A stretch of DNA of 20,080 nt from a virus. The notes beneath the pieces were generated by a model, which was not told where the DNA came from, did not search any database, and saw nothing but the letters and a program-made list of their open reading frames with translations. Below, in pieces: positions 6,604-13,815 of this stretch; the first letter of the stretch is position 1, and each line of letters opens with the position of its first letter. Location of the stretch: positions 1 to 20,080 of the IMG/VR virus record IMGVR_UViG_3300042542_003272; one strand, given 5' to 3'. Made by a program: the position numbers and the translations under genes.

Positions 6604-7229
6604 ACCCCGTCAAACTAACTCCGCCACCGGGCGTAACACCGGACGACTGGAAGCGCCTGCACGCCGACGCGCGCAAGCCCGGCAACAATCCTGCGGTCGG
6701 CAACGTCACGATGGCGCGGCGTGTGTTGGATTTCGTCCAATGGTGGAACGACACGCACCAGTGCAAACCCGTGAAGCTCGACTGTCGACCATTCAGCAAG
6801 CGCCCGAACAGCGTGCGACAAGAGTTCTTCAACGTCCGCACAGCACTGCGTGACAATCCTGACTTCGCAGACGAGGTCGCGCGGCTATACCCGGATGGAC
6901 TTTACAACACGCTCTACAAAATCCTCGACGGCGGCATTCAATACAACGTCGCGCGGGACGACGACTTCCTCCAGTTCAGCCCCGCGATCTCAGACAAGGT
7001 CAATCCATACATCACGAACGCCTACGTGATCGAGAGCAACAAGATGTCACTCAAAGCGCGCTTCGAAGAGTGGCTGACCGGGGATATGGCTACGCGCTTC
7101 GAGGCCGTCAACGAGAAGATCGACGACGAGCTAGAGGCACAGCTGCGCACGGTCGCGAGTGCCTATGACGACCTCATTGTGTATGCGATCAGTCCGTCGA
7201 CTTTGTTAGCAGCCCGGCGCGAAGGATAA
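6600..7229 (+). CDS. Unknown protein, 209 aa
   Basis: ATG at 6600 overlaps the previous stop (ATGA), consistent with a coupled operon gene. The protein is soluble and mixed alpha/beta, with a Pro-rich start (KLTPPPGVTPDDW), a helical basic region (ARRVLDFVQWWND, RPFSKRPNSVRQEFF) and an acidic helical C-terminus (about 145-195). No signal peptide, membrane segment or catalytic motif is evident. Codon use matches confident neighbours. Its place between a repair-like protein and a nuclease suggests DNA metabolism, but that is context only. Confidence 0.75.
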   Translation: MNPVKLTPPPGVTPDDWKRLHADARKPGNNPAVGNVTMARRVLDFVQWWNDTHQCKPVKLDCRPFSKRPNSVRQEFFNVRTALRDNPDFADEVARLYPDGLYNTLYKILDGGIQYNVARDDDFLQFSPAISDKVNPYITNAYVIESNKMSLKARFEEWLTGDMATRFEAVNEKIDDELEAQLRTVASAYDDLIVYAISPSTLLAARREG

Positions 7230-7234
7230 CTACT

Positions 7235-7471
7235 ATGACCATCGAACAACTACTCGATCTGCCCACTGACGAACTCGGTAAACTCGCCACAGGCCCAGAG
7301 CTCGACCGTGTCTTGCAACCCTATCTACCCTTCACACGCCCCGCGACGGCGCGCGCCACGCAGGTTATCAAAGTGAGCGGTGCGTCCGATGCCCTCGCAC
7401 GCGCTCTCGCGGGCGAATACACTGACCCTTCTGCGGAAACTAATAAACCAAAAATCAAATTGTCCTTATGA
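7235..7471 (+). CDS. Unknown small protein, 78 aa
   Basis: ATG at 7235 follows the previous stop by five bases in the context AACTACTATG, typical of starts here. The protein begins with a helical MTIEQLLDLPTDELGKLATG and ends in a Lys-rich tail (NKPKIKLSL). Its stop overlaps the nuclease start by four bases (ATGA at 7468-7471), so it may be a partner of the nuclease. No family is recognised. Confidence 0.7.
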   Translation: MTIEQLLDLPTDELGKLATGPELDRVLQPYLPFTRPATARATQVIKVSGASDALARALAGEYTDPSAETNKPKIKLSL

Positions 7472-8355
7472 GCTTCTCTCCACCTGTTCCCAAATCTCCG
7501 GACCATCGCATCATCTTTCTCAACGCGACAGCGTTGAAATCCCTCAGCTGCGAAGATCGCTACTACCACCAGTGCGTCAGCGGCTGGACCGATCGCGTCG
7601 AGAACCCGATCTTTAGTGTAGGCAAAGCCATTCACAAGTTCGCCGAAGAGATGGCAAAGGGCACCGACGAAATCGAGGCCATGAGCGCGGGCTGCAAGCA
7701 GCCCGGCGTGACAGACAAGGCCGCGATCGCAAAGGCGTGCGCCGGCTACCGCGCCGCGGGGCATTACCCGCCGCTCATCATCAACGGCGAGACGTTCGTT
7801 GAGCAGCGGTTCTGTGTGCCGTTCGTAGAAGTCCTCAAGGACAATCTCACTTACGAAGTCTATCTCGTCGGCCGCTTCGATCACATCGCACACACGAAGC
7901 ACGGCGTCGTCATCACAGACTATAAGTCAACCCGCAAGTGGGACTTCGGCGACGTCACGCGGGCCTACGCCGACGACGTGCAGTTCCTGTTCTATTACTG
8001 CGTCGCTCGGCAATATGCCTACGAGATTTTCAACGGCGACATGGCCGTCGCGAACGACGCGTGGAATGGGCGCTTGTTCACCCGCGTTTGCGCTATCATG
8101 CTGTCCAAGAAGCCGCAGCCACAATGGATGATGGGTCCGCTGTGGTCTCCGCCCGAGCACTTGTGGTCTGAGTTCCTGACCGACCTACGCTCGCACGTTG
8201 TGCCTAAGATCGTCAACTTGCATCACCGCCAGTATCTACCGCGTCGCGACGGCCTGTTCAAGAACCTGTGCCCGACGTGCAACTATGCGGATTTGTGTCT
8301 AAGGGAGCAGCCGGAGGCTTACGAACGCAGAACGTATAGTCCTTTAACTTGGTGA
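7468..8355 (+). CDS. PD-(D/E)XK nuclease with Fe-S cysteines, Cas4/RecB-like, 295 aa
   Basis: Motifs of the RecB/Cas4 nuclease family occur in order: a His in GKAIHKFAE (H56), an Asp in LVGRFDHI (D138), the D-x-K core ITDYKST (D151, K153) and a Gln/Tyr helix DDVQFLFYY (Q172). The ends carry cysteines in the arrangement of the 4Fe-4S members: one near the N-terminus (C28 or C36) and three near the C-terminus (CPTCNYADLC, C268, C271, C277). Such enzymes cut or resect DNA ends with metal ions. In phages they often accompany an annealing or recombination protein, here the Sak4-like ATPase at 8964. The start overlaps the preceding stop. Confidence 0.87.
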   Translation: MSFSPPVPKSPDHRIIFLNATALKSLSCEDRYYHQCVSGWTDRVENPIFSVGKAIHKFAEEMAKGTDEIEAMSAGCKQPGVTDKAAIAKACAGYRAAGHYPPLIINGETFVEQRFCVPFVEVLKDNLTYEVYLVGRFDHIAHTKHGVVITDYKSTRKWDFGDVTRAYADDVQFLFYYCVARQYAYEIFNGDMAVANDAWNGRLFTRVCAIMLSKKPQPQWMMGPLWSPPEHLWSEFLTDLRSHVVPKIVNLHHRQYLPRRDGLFKNLCPTCNYADLCLREQPEAYERRTYSPLTW

Positions 8356-8367
8356 CTACACACTGTT

Positions 8368-8688
8368 ATGAAACTAATCAAACAACGCGACCTGATTCGA
8401 ACAGCTGCTCAGCGATACGAAGAACAACTGTTCCACACATTCGGACGCTATCCTGCGCGTATCGAAGTTTTAGCAAAACTAAGGAAGTTAGATGCTGAGA
8501 CGGCTACAGCCTCGGAGATTGATGAGATCATTGGTGTTAAAAACTGGTGTAATAGTTTTTGCGACGAATGCAATGAGAACGTTTCAGACGTAGTCCAAAT
8601 CGGCGACGAACCAGACTATGAAAGTCACACAGCGTGGATATGCAAAAAGTGTGCACCAAAACTCATAGCATTATTGCAACAACTATGA
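8368..8688 (+). CDS. Zinc-ribbon protein, 106 aa, unknown function
   Basis: The N-terminal 50 residues are helical and basic (MKLIKQRDLIRTAAQRYEEQ...), followed by a zinc-ribbon-like half with CDEC (65-68) and CKKC (92-95), about 24 residues apart, plus an extra C61. Similar small phage proteins with C-x2-C pairs around a beta-hairpin are common and mostly uncharacterised. The gene is A+T-richer than neighbours. It starts 12 bases after the nuclease and its stop overlaps the next start (ATGA at 8685-8688). Confidence 0.75.
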   Translation: MKLIKQRDLIRTAAQRYEEQLFHTFGRYPARIEVLAKLRKLDAETATASEIDEIIGVKNWCNSFCDECNENVSDVVQIGDEPDYESHTAWICKKCAPKLIALLQQL

Positions 8689-8957
8689 GCTCCAATCCCT
8701 ACCCACAAATCTACCGCTTCGTAATCGTCGACGTTCCGCCTATTCCGATCGAACTGTCTGCGCGGTTCAGTGACGCCGTCGGCAAACCCGGCCACCGGCA
8801 ACAAGCCCTCCTGCACGCGCTCGATCTGAGCGTGCGTTTCAACCGCTCGCGCGTCGCTATCTATCACGGCGACACGCGGGTTACGACCGTAGGTAAATCT
8901 CCGTTCGAGACTACTACGGTTGGCACAGTGATTGCTTCTATACTCTCTCACCGGTAA
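8685..8957 (+). CDS. Unknown small protein, 90 aa, containing sigma-54 promoter in its 3' end
   Basis: The chosen start ATG at 8685 overlaps the preceding stop. The open frame further upstream is a shadow of the zinc-ribbon gene. The protein starts MSSNPYPQIYRFVIVDVPPI and is compact, with a beta-rich start, a helix (HRQQALLHALDLSVRF) and a Thr-rich end. No family is recognised. The sigma-54-like promoter at 8920-8936 lies within its last codons (about residues 79-84), so the end of this gene is also regulatory DNA for the next unit. Confidence 0.7.
   Translation: MSSNPYPQIYRFVIVDVPPIPIELSARFSDAVGKPGHRQQALLHALDLSVRFNRSRVAIYHGDTRVTTVGKSPFETTTVGTVIASILSHR
8920..8936 (+). promoter_or_regulatory. 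Sigma-54 (-24/-12) promoter, site 2
   Basis: TTGGCAC (8920-8926), five bases, then TTGC (8932-8935) and T. GG at 8922-8923 and GC at 8934-8935 are 10 bases apart, exactly as in site 1 at 334-350. The predicted start is near 8947, 17 bases before the ATG of the Sak4-like gene at 8964. The site therefore heads a unit of three genes closed by the terminator at 10601-10627. It lies inside the end of the preceding coding region, so its sequence is partly constrained by coding, but the match is complete over all conserved positions. Confidence 0.7.
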
Positions 8958-8963
8958 ATCACT

Positions 8964-9692
8964 ATGATACCTGTTACACCTAATAAACCTCCCGTCACGT
9001 CTGTCCAGTCTCAACCCGACTTGCCATCCAATCCATACCCGCGCACGCTGATCGCCGTGGTCGGTCCGAGCGGCACTGGTAAGTCCACCTCGCTGCGCAA
9101 CCTCCCGCTTGATAAAACCGCAATCGCGGACTGCGAGCGCAAGGGTATGCCGTTCCGCACCGCGCAAGCACTGTTCTCCCCGAACCGCGTGCAGGAATTT
9201 CGGGACTGGTTCAGCAAACAAATCAAGTCCCCCGACATTCAGATCATCGTCATCGACAGCATGACTGCGCTCGTCGATATGCTCCAGACAGAGTGCGAAG
9301 CGTCGTATAAAGGCTTCGATATCTGGAAGTATTACAACGATGGTATCGGCGACCTGTGTCGGCTGTTCAAAACGTCAGGCAAGTGCGTCGTCATCACCGC
9401 GCTCGACGAGATTGTGCAGATGCCCGACACGATGGGTAACATGACCACTCAGCGCCGCATCTATGTGCAAGGCAAAGAGTGGGCAAACAAGGGCATCGAG
9501 TCTGAGTGTCTCGCAGTCTGGTATAGTCACGGCAAGCGCTCGAAAGAGACGGGCAAGATTGAGTATCTGTTCGGCACGCAGACCGACGGCATCACGAAAG
9601 CCAAGACCCCACAGTTCTGGGGCTTGAATGACCCCGAGCCGAATGACCTACACGCGGTCTTGTTGAAGGCGGCGAAGGCAATTAACTCTTAA
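8964..9692 (+). CDS. Sak4-like RecA-fold ATPase (single-strand annealing/recombination), 242 aa
   Basis: Walker A is GPSGTGKST (34-42) and Walker B IIVIDSMTAL (94-103) in a small RecA-type core, with a later beta-strand GKCVVITALDE. Length and layout match the phage nucleotide-binding/AAA_24 family that includes Sak4-type recombinases, which assist annealing or strand exchange on ssDNA. The next gene resembles an ssDNA-binding protein, as is usual for Sak4 loci, and a Cas4-like nuclease lies 0.6 kb upstream. The first about 25 residues are Pro-rich and disordered. The gene is the first after the sigma-54-like promoter at 8920-8936. A helicase-loader role is a less likely alternative. Confidence 0.8.
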   Translation: MIPVTPNKPPVTSVQSQPDLPSNPYPRTLIAVVGPSGTGKSTSLRNLPLDKTAIADCERKGMPFRTAQALFSPNRVQEFRDWFSKQIKSPDIQIIVIDSMTALVDMLQTECEASYKGFDIWKYYNDGIGDLCRLFKTSGKCVVITALDEIVQMPDTMGNMTTQRRIYVQGKEWANKGIESECLAVWYSHGKRSKETGKIEYLFGTQTDGITKAKTPQFWGLNDPEPNDLHAVLLKAAKAINS

Positions 9693-9730
9693 CATCACTT
9701 TCCACTCTCTCACCTAGAGGGTGCCTCACA

Positions 9731-9761
9731 AAACAAACAAACAAACAAACACAATAATACA
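9731..9761 (+). promoter_or_regulatory. Unstructured AAAC-repeat leader before the ssDNA-binding-like gene
   Basis: Five tandem copies of AAAC (9731-9750) followed by ACACAATAATACA lead into ATG 9762. The leader has no G and no Shine-Dalgarno. It lies in the widest gap of this unit (9693-9761). An unstructured A/C-rich leader like this would favour ribosome loading independent of Shine-Dalgarno pairing, for example through S1, and fits a gene needed in large amounts. That role is inference. Confidence 0.5.
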
Positions 9762-10286
9762 ATGCCTGCTATCGATCGTTCCCAAATCGTCTCACGCGGT
9801 ATGACCCCGAACGGCCTCTATACGGTCCAGATTCTGGAGGTTAAGAACGCGCCCGCCGCGAGCGGCACGCCGCAGACGGTGCTCGAACTCCAGATCGTCG
9901 CCCCGGCGACAGTCAAACACGGCGACACGACCTACGAGGTCGCCGGCACTAAGTGCGAGAAGCGCACGTGGTGGTCTGAGAAGGCTGCCGCGAAGTCCAT
10001 CGAGATGTGCGCGGATATTGGATTGCCAAACGCGAACACCGCCGAGACCACCGAAGAACTCCAGACCGCACTCGAAGGTCTCAAGGGTATGTTCATCAAC
10101 GCCCTCGTCGAGGGCCGCGAGCGCATCAAGCGCACGACCCCGCTGCCGGGTCAGAAGCCGTGGGACGCTGAGCCCGTGCGTGACGAGAACGGCAACGTCG
10201 TGACCGACGGCTGGGAGATCACTAACGTGAGCTTCCGCCGGGGCACGCTCCGCGACATGGACGGCAACTATCCGTTCAGCAACTAA
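9762..10286 (+). CDS. Probable ssDNA-binding/OB-fold-like phage protein, 174 aa
   Basis: The N-terminal part is beta-rich (GLYTVQILEVKNAP, TVLELQIVAPA, KCEKRTWW), as in OB-fold or DUF669-type proteins. It is followed by a helical middle (AAAKSIEMCADIG, TEELQTALEGLKG) and an acidic/aromatic end (DMDGNYPFSN). Phage genes of this size directly after a Sak4-like ATPase are commonly ssDNA-binding or annealing partners, and that context is the main reason for the call. No diagnostic catalytic motif is visible. The A/C-rich leader implies strong translation. It is one base from the next start. Confidence 0.55.
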   Translation: MPAIDRSQIVSRGMTPNGLYTVQILEVKNAPAASGTPQTVLELQIVAPATVKHGDTTYEVAGTKCEKRTWWSEKAAAKSIEMCADIGLPNANTAETTEELQTALEGLKGMFINALVEGRERIKRTTPLPGQKPWDAEPVRDENGNVVTDGWEITNVSFRRGTLRDMDGNYPFSN

Positions 10287-10287
10287 T

Positions 10288-10584
10288 ATGTCACAACTCC
10301 CCTACACACCCATCGGCACGAACGTGCTGCTGCGTGCACCAAACCCCGCGAGTGTCGGCGGCATCATTGTCCCTGACACTGTCAAGGCACCCGAGCGGCG
10401 ACCAGTCTTTGAACTCTGCGCAGTCGGCCTGGACTGCGAAATCGTCGGCGCCGGGCTCGTCGACTCCACTGTCTATGTCAAGCACGGCGGATCGCTGTGG
10501 CCGTTCATGCCCGAGGACGCGAAGCGCGACGAATATCTCTACTACTGCGCCGACGAGAGTGACATCGCGGCGGTGGTGAATTGA
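10288..10584 (+). CDS. GroES-like co-chaperonin, 98 aa
   Basis: Length and landmarks fit the Hsp10 family: the opening PIGTNVLLRA (like PLHDRVLVK), the mobile-loop-end motif GGIIVPDTVK (24-33, like GGIVLTGSA), a central F-x-x-C-AVGLDCE strand, and an ending LYYCADESDIAAVV that closely parallels the GroES end (L-I-x-x-SESDILAIVE). GroES caps GroEL and assists folding. Phage versions such as T4 gp31 redirect host GroEL to large phage proteins. The spacing DSTVYVKHGGSLWPF replaces the usual GD.V.....G loop. It is the last gene before the terminator at 10601 in the sigma-54-headed unit. Confidence 0.75.
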   Translation: MSQLPYTPIGTNVLLRAPNPASVGGIIVPDTVKAPERRPVFELCAVGLDCEIVGAGLVDSTVYVKHGGSLWPFMPEDAKRDEYLYYCADESDIAAVVN

Positions 10585-10600
10585 GTGTAATCTAAACACG

Positions 10601-10627
10601 CCGGATGAACAGAGTTCATCCGGTCTT
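10601..10627 (+). terminator. Intrinsic terminator
   Basis: A perfect 10-base-pair stem CCGGATGAAC (10601-10610)/GTTCATCCGG (10614-10623) with loop AGA is followed by TCTTTTAG. It lies 16 bases after the GroES-like gene stop and closes the unit that begins at the promoter at 8920-8936. The next gene starts only 15 bases after the T-run, so it needs read-through or a promoter overlapping the hairpin. I see no clear one. Confidence 0.85.
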
Positions 10628-10641
10628 TTAGTTTATATCAA

Positions 10642-11193
10642 ATGAAATACACCCTTACTGGCCAACTCCCTCGACACATTTACTGCTGGGTAGACACCCG
10701 CCACACGCACAAAGCCGGCGATGGATTCGCCCGCGCCGTTTGGTTTGGCATAGTCTCCTATCCCGGCCGCATGTGGGGCTGCACGGTCATGCTCGAATCA
10801 GGTGCAATTTATCGCAACCTGCCAGCGCACGCGATCTGCTTTGATCCACTGCCAACCGGCGCGTGGACTCCGCAGGACGCGCAGACGTGGGATTGCTACG
10901 GCCTCGAATTTACCGCGCTAGAATACGACTTCTTGCGCGGACTAGAGTGCAAAGTGCGCGCCAACGGAAAAGAGCACATTGGCGAATACCTGTTCACAGT
11001 CGCACCAGTCGGCGACGGCTTTAGCGCTTACCCAGAGCAGGCCAAAGAATTCACATTCGTCAAACTGGACAGCGGCTGGATGACAGTGCAGCCGACCAAC
11101 CATATCGTGTTCCGCGAGCGTAGCTTCACGGATAACAAGCTGGAGTTTCCAACCGGAATGAAGAGACAGCTAGAAGTGTGGACAGTTGAGTAA
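10642..11193 (+). CDS. Conserved phage-type hypothetical protein, 183 aa
   Basis: The start is ATG 10642, after an AT-rich leader TTTATATCAA with no Shine-Dalgarno. The protein is beta-rich and aromatic, with characteristic stretches PGRMWGCTVMLESGAIYRNLP (with PAHAI following), WDCYGLEFTALEY and KLDSGWMTVQPTNHIVF. I have the impression that such proteins recur in phage genomes next to DNA polymerase genes, but I know no function. No signal peptide or membrane segment. It ends nine bases before the polymerase N-terminal gene. Confidence 0.75.
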   Translation: MKYTLTGQLPRHIYCWVDTRHTHKAGDGFARAVWFGIVSYPGRMWGCTVMLESGAIYRNLPAHAICFDPLPTGAWTPQDAQTWDCYGLEFTALEYDFLRGLECKVRANGKEHIGEYLFTVAPVGDGFSAYPEQAKEFTFVKLDSGWMTVQPTNHIVFRERSFTDNKLEFPTGMKRQLEVWTVE

Positions 11194-11202
11194 TTTTAGA
11201 AT

Positions 11203-12615
11203 ATGCCAACAACCATAATCCTCTCCAATCTCGACCGCTATGCACGCGAGAACGCCACGATGCTCGTCGGGCCGCCCGCGGATTTCGTGCGCGAAGTGTT
11301 AGGTGACGAAGAATACTCGAACGCGCATATTCGCCTCGCGTCTGACCCGCGAGCACTGCCCGCCGACACTACCCATATCCTGTGCCTCGGCGAACTCGCA
11401 CTTAAAACGTGGATGGGCTATGACGGCCTCGACGCGTGGCGCGGCTACGTGACGCTGACGACCCCGCGCGGCGTGCCGCGGGCTGTGCCCACCGTCGCAA
11501 CCTACCTGCCCATTGACTGCGTAGATGTCAAGGACTACGAAGGCGGCGACGACGGCGACGACGATGACGCCGCGGGTAACAACAAAGACACCGCGCCAAC
11601 AGCTAGAAGCAACTATAGGTTCTGGTTCACGAAAGACGTCGCGAAACTCTACTCCAAACCCGCGACGCTCAAGTTCCAGTCAGCGTGCATCGAGCCGACC
11701 ATGTTGGAGTGGGAGAAATTGAACACGGTCGCCGGCTCCACTATCTACTTCGACATCGAAACACACCCCGAGACGAACACTTTGCAATGTTTCTCGCTCG
11801 CGGTCAACGACGGCCCGGTTTTGACGGTCGGCGTGTATGACTGGACGGGTCGACTCATATGCCCGACTGACACTCTGTCTACCCTCGCGCGCCTCTTTAC
11901 GCGCAACCGGGTCGTGATTCACAATGCCTCGTTCGACCTGCCGTTCTTAGCTGTGAATTATCGCGTGCCATTCGGACGCGACATCGCGGACACTATGGCG
12001 ATGCACCACCGCTGCTATCCCGAGGCTGAGAAATCACTCGCGCACGCAATCAGTCTTTGGATTAACTCACCCTATCACAAGGGCGACGCGGGCACATTTC
12101 ATCCGCGAAACCGGGCGCAGTATGTCCAATTATTGACCTACAATATGCGGGACGTTTGCACTTTGCGGGCAGTCTATAAGGCGCAGATGGCACACGCCTC
12201 GCGCGACGCCGGGCTCTTCACGTCCGTGGCCCTCGCGAACGATAGCATCTACCCATATCTCGTCGCCGGGTTGTATGGCTTTAACATCGACCTACAGAAG
12301 AGGATGAGTCTAATCAAGGACCTCGAAATCCGCGGCCGCGCTTATCAAAAGATCCTCGACGCTTTGGTTGGTTCTCCCATGAACTCCGGCTCACCGAAGC
12401 AGTGCATCGACTACTTCCACGGCGACATGGGCTACGAGGTCGTGAAGAAGTCGAAGACCGGTAGTGGCCCGAGCGTGGCGGGCGATGCTTTATACCTGCT
12501 CTTACTTGCGCACCCTGAGAACCCCGTCCCGCGGGTCATCCTCGCGATGCGGGACGTTGACAAACAATTAAGTCAGTTGCAATTTAAACCTTTGAATTTC
12601 ATACACCAGTCATGA
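11203..12615 (+). CDS. Split family A DNA polymerase, N-terminal half: UDG-like domain plus 3'-5' exonuclease, 470 aa
   Basis: Exonuclease motifs of the DnaQ/PolA type are complete: Exo I YFDIETH (D184, E186), Exo II HNASFD (N241, D245) and Exo III YNMRDV (Y313, D317). Residues after about 340 match the start of a PolA thumb (MNSGSPKQCIDYF at 393-405, KKSKTGSGPSV, PRVILAMRDVDKQL). The protein then stops at 470 without any palm or fingers, which are encoded at 14323-15309. Residues 1-100 resemble a uracil-DNA-glycosylase-type fold (MLVGPPADF, HILCLGELALKTW, LDAWRGYV), and an Asp/Gly-rich linker (112-130) follows. It should provide proofreading and combine with the C-terminal half. The stop overlaps the next start at 12612. 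Confidence 0.85.
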   Translation: MPTTIILSNLDRYARENATMLVGPPADFVREVLGDEEYSNAHIRLASDPRALPADTTHILCLGELALKTWMGYDGLDAWRGYVTLTTPRGVPRAVPTVATYLPIDCVDVKDYEGGDDGDDDDAAGNNKDTAPTARSNYRFWFTKDVAKLYSKPATLKFQSACIEPTMLEWEKLNTVAGSTIYFDIETHPETNTLQCFSLAVNDGPVLTVGVYDWTGRLICPTDTLSTLARLFTRNRVVIHNASFDLPFLAVNYRVPFGRDIADTMAMHHRCYPEAEKSLAHAISLWINSPYHKGDAGTFHPRNRAQYVQLLTYNMRDVCTLRAVYKAQMAHASRDAGLFTSVALANDSIYPYLVAGLYGFNIDLQKRMSLIKDLEIRGRAYQKILDALVGSPMNSGSPKQCIDYFHGDMGYEVVKKSKTGSGPSVAGDALYLLLLAHPENPVPRVILAMRDVDKQLSQLQFKPLNFIHQS

Positions 12616-12839
12616 CAGCTCAAGAGACGCTCGCAGCCCTCGCGGCTGTAACCATTACGGTCAAATCAGCGGCCGAGATTCCCGGCTCAAGCAAATGCCC
12701 GCGCTGCTGGCACTGGCATACCATCCAAGGCAACTATCACGATCTCTGCGACAAGTGTTGCAAGATATTGATAACTGACTTCCCCGATCACCCTTCTGTT
12801 CCTCACATCAAAAACGCTTACAAACAATGGACCCGCTAA
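12612..12839 (+). CDS. Small zinc-finger protein, 75 aa, inside the split polymerase
   Basis: The centre holds KCPRCWHWH (C29, C32) and CDKCCK (C46, C49), a four-cysteine zinc finger similar in spacing to the C-terminal zinc finger of isoleucyl-tRNA synthetases and Fpg glycosylases. The N-terminal 25 residues are Ala/Thr-rich and the end is basic (NAYKQWTR). It starts inside the stop of the polymerase N-terminal gene (ATGA) and overlaps the next start at 12827. It is the first gene of the cassette separating the polymerase halves. It may be a DNA-binding accessory to the polymerase or ligase. That is inference. Confidence 0.7.
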   Translation: MTAQETLAALAAVTITVKSAAEIPGSSKCPRCWHWHTIQGNYHDLCDKCCKILITDFPDHPSVPHIKNAYKQWTR

Positions 12840-13000
12840 CTAAAGACCACTGCGAGATAGCCACGGACGAAGACCAGCGTTGGCACGACCAGCAAGAGTC
12901 CAAGATCGACGCCGACTACGACGAGGAAGATCGCCCCAAATACACAGCCCGACAGCGCTGGCTCGACGGCGTTGACAACGGTAACCGTGATCGTATATGA
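12827..13000 (+). CDS. Small acidic protein, 57 aa
   Basis: ATG 12827 to TGA 12998-13000 encodes a strongly acidic, Asp/Glu/Arg-rich peptide (MDPLTKDHCEIATDEDQ..., ending GVDNGNRDRI) with no hydrophobic core, so probably disordered or a single helix. It overlaps the zinc-finger gene by 13 bases and the ligase start by four (ATGA at 12997-13000). It fills an otherwise empty gap in a continuous coupled chain, which is the main support for it being real. Function unknown; an interaction peptide is possible. Confidence 0.6.
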   Translation: MDPLTKDHCEIATDEDQRWHDQQESKIDADYDEEDRPKYTARQRWLDGVDNGNRDRI

Positions 13001-13815
13001 CAAATCCTCCCCTCTACTCCGCCGAAATCGCCCGCAGCCTCATGCACGGATTGCCATTCAACGGGATGCCCATGTTGCCGGCGTTGGTTAGTGAGAAACT
13101 AAATGGCCTTCGCTGTGTCTACATGCCCGGCAAGGGCTTTTATTCGAAGACAGGCAAGCGCTGGCGCGACGGGGTCTTGGACCACATCGTAGTCAACAGC
13201 GACATTCCTGTCGACGGCGAACTCTACTGTCGCGATATGCATCTGCAAGAGATCGTCGAGAACGTGGGCGTGAATAACTTGATCGCGGGGCCACGCGCCG
13301 CCGAGATTAAACTCCACGCATTCGACGTCATTGACAAACGCGCGCCGGCGATCGAGCGCTATGAGACCGTAATGAACGTGCGCAACGCAAGCACGAATGT
13401 CATCGCTCATCATCAGATGATTTATGAACTCGTCCGCGATTACAAGATCGGCTACGACTATGCCAAGCGCGTTGGTATGGAGGGTCTAATGGTCAAGACG
13501 GTCGGTTCGCGCTATGCTCGCGGGCGAACCGGTCAGTTGTTGAAACTTAAATTCTTCCACCACGACGAAGCGCCCGTCGTGCGGTTCGTGGAGGGCGAAG
13601 GGAAAGCCGAGGGTTGCGTAGGCGCGTTTGTGTTCAACTCGCCGCGCGGCGCGGAGTTCGAAATCGGGACGATGCAGCTGTCGTATGAGACCCGCCGGCG
13701 GCTATGGGCCGAACGCGACCGTCCTTACGTCGCGCGGTATAAATACGTGGCACTGTCAACAGACCTCATCCCGCAGAACGCGAGCGTCGAGGCTGTGTGG
13801 GAGGATCAGTTGTGA
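12997..13815 (+). CDS. ATP-dependent DNA ligase, 272 aa
   Basis: Nucleotidyltransferase motifs appear in order: motif I SEKLNGLRC with the AMP-accepting Lys (K34) and R39, motif III-region VDGELYC (E75), HAFDVID (107-113), motif IV EGLMVK (162-167) and motif V LLKLKFF (181-187). A short OB-like end follows (EGCVGAFVFNSPRG, FEIGT). It would seal nicks using ATP by way of ligase-AMP and DNA-adenylate. Motif I has Asn where most DNA ligases have Asp (KxDG), a variant I believe occurs in phage enzymes. The minimal size fits phage ligases. It lies between the two polymerase halves, and its stop (TGTGA) overlaps a GTG-started remnant of the polymerase palm gene. Confidence 0.85.
   Translation: MTNPPLYSAEIARSLMHGLPFNGMPMLPALVSEKLNGLRCVYMPGKGFYSKTGKRWRDGVLDHIVVNSDIPVDGELYCRDMHLQEIVENVGVNNLIAGPRAAEIKLHAFDVIDKRAPAIERYETVMNVRNASTNVIAHHQMIYELVRDYKIGYDYAKRVGMEGLMVKTVGSRYARGRTGQLLKLKFFHHDEAPVVRFVEGEGKAEGCVGAFVFNSPRGAEFEIGTMQLSYETRRRLWAERDRPYVARYKYVALSTDLIPQNASVEAVWEDQL

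Noticed and set aside
8625-9221. Minus-strand ORF of 198 codons (also 668-994, 2035-2505, 4302-4817 and 7321-7902)
   Set aside because: Long antisense frames are expected opposite GC-rich genes. They have Arg/Gly/Ala-rich composition, and the plus strand has recognisable proteins.
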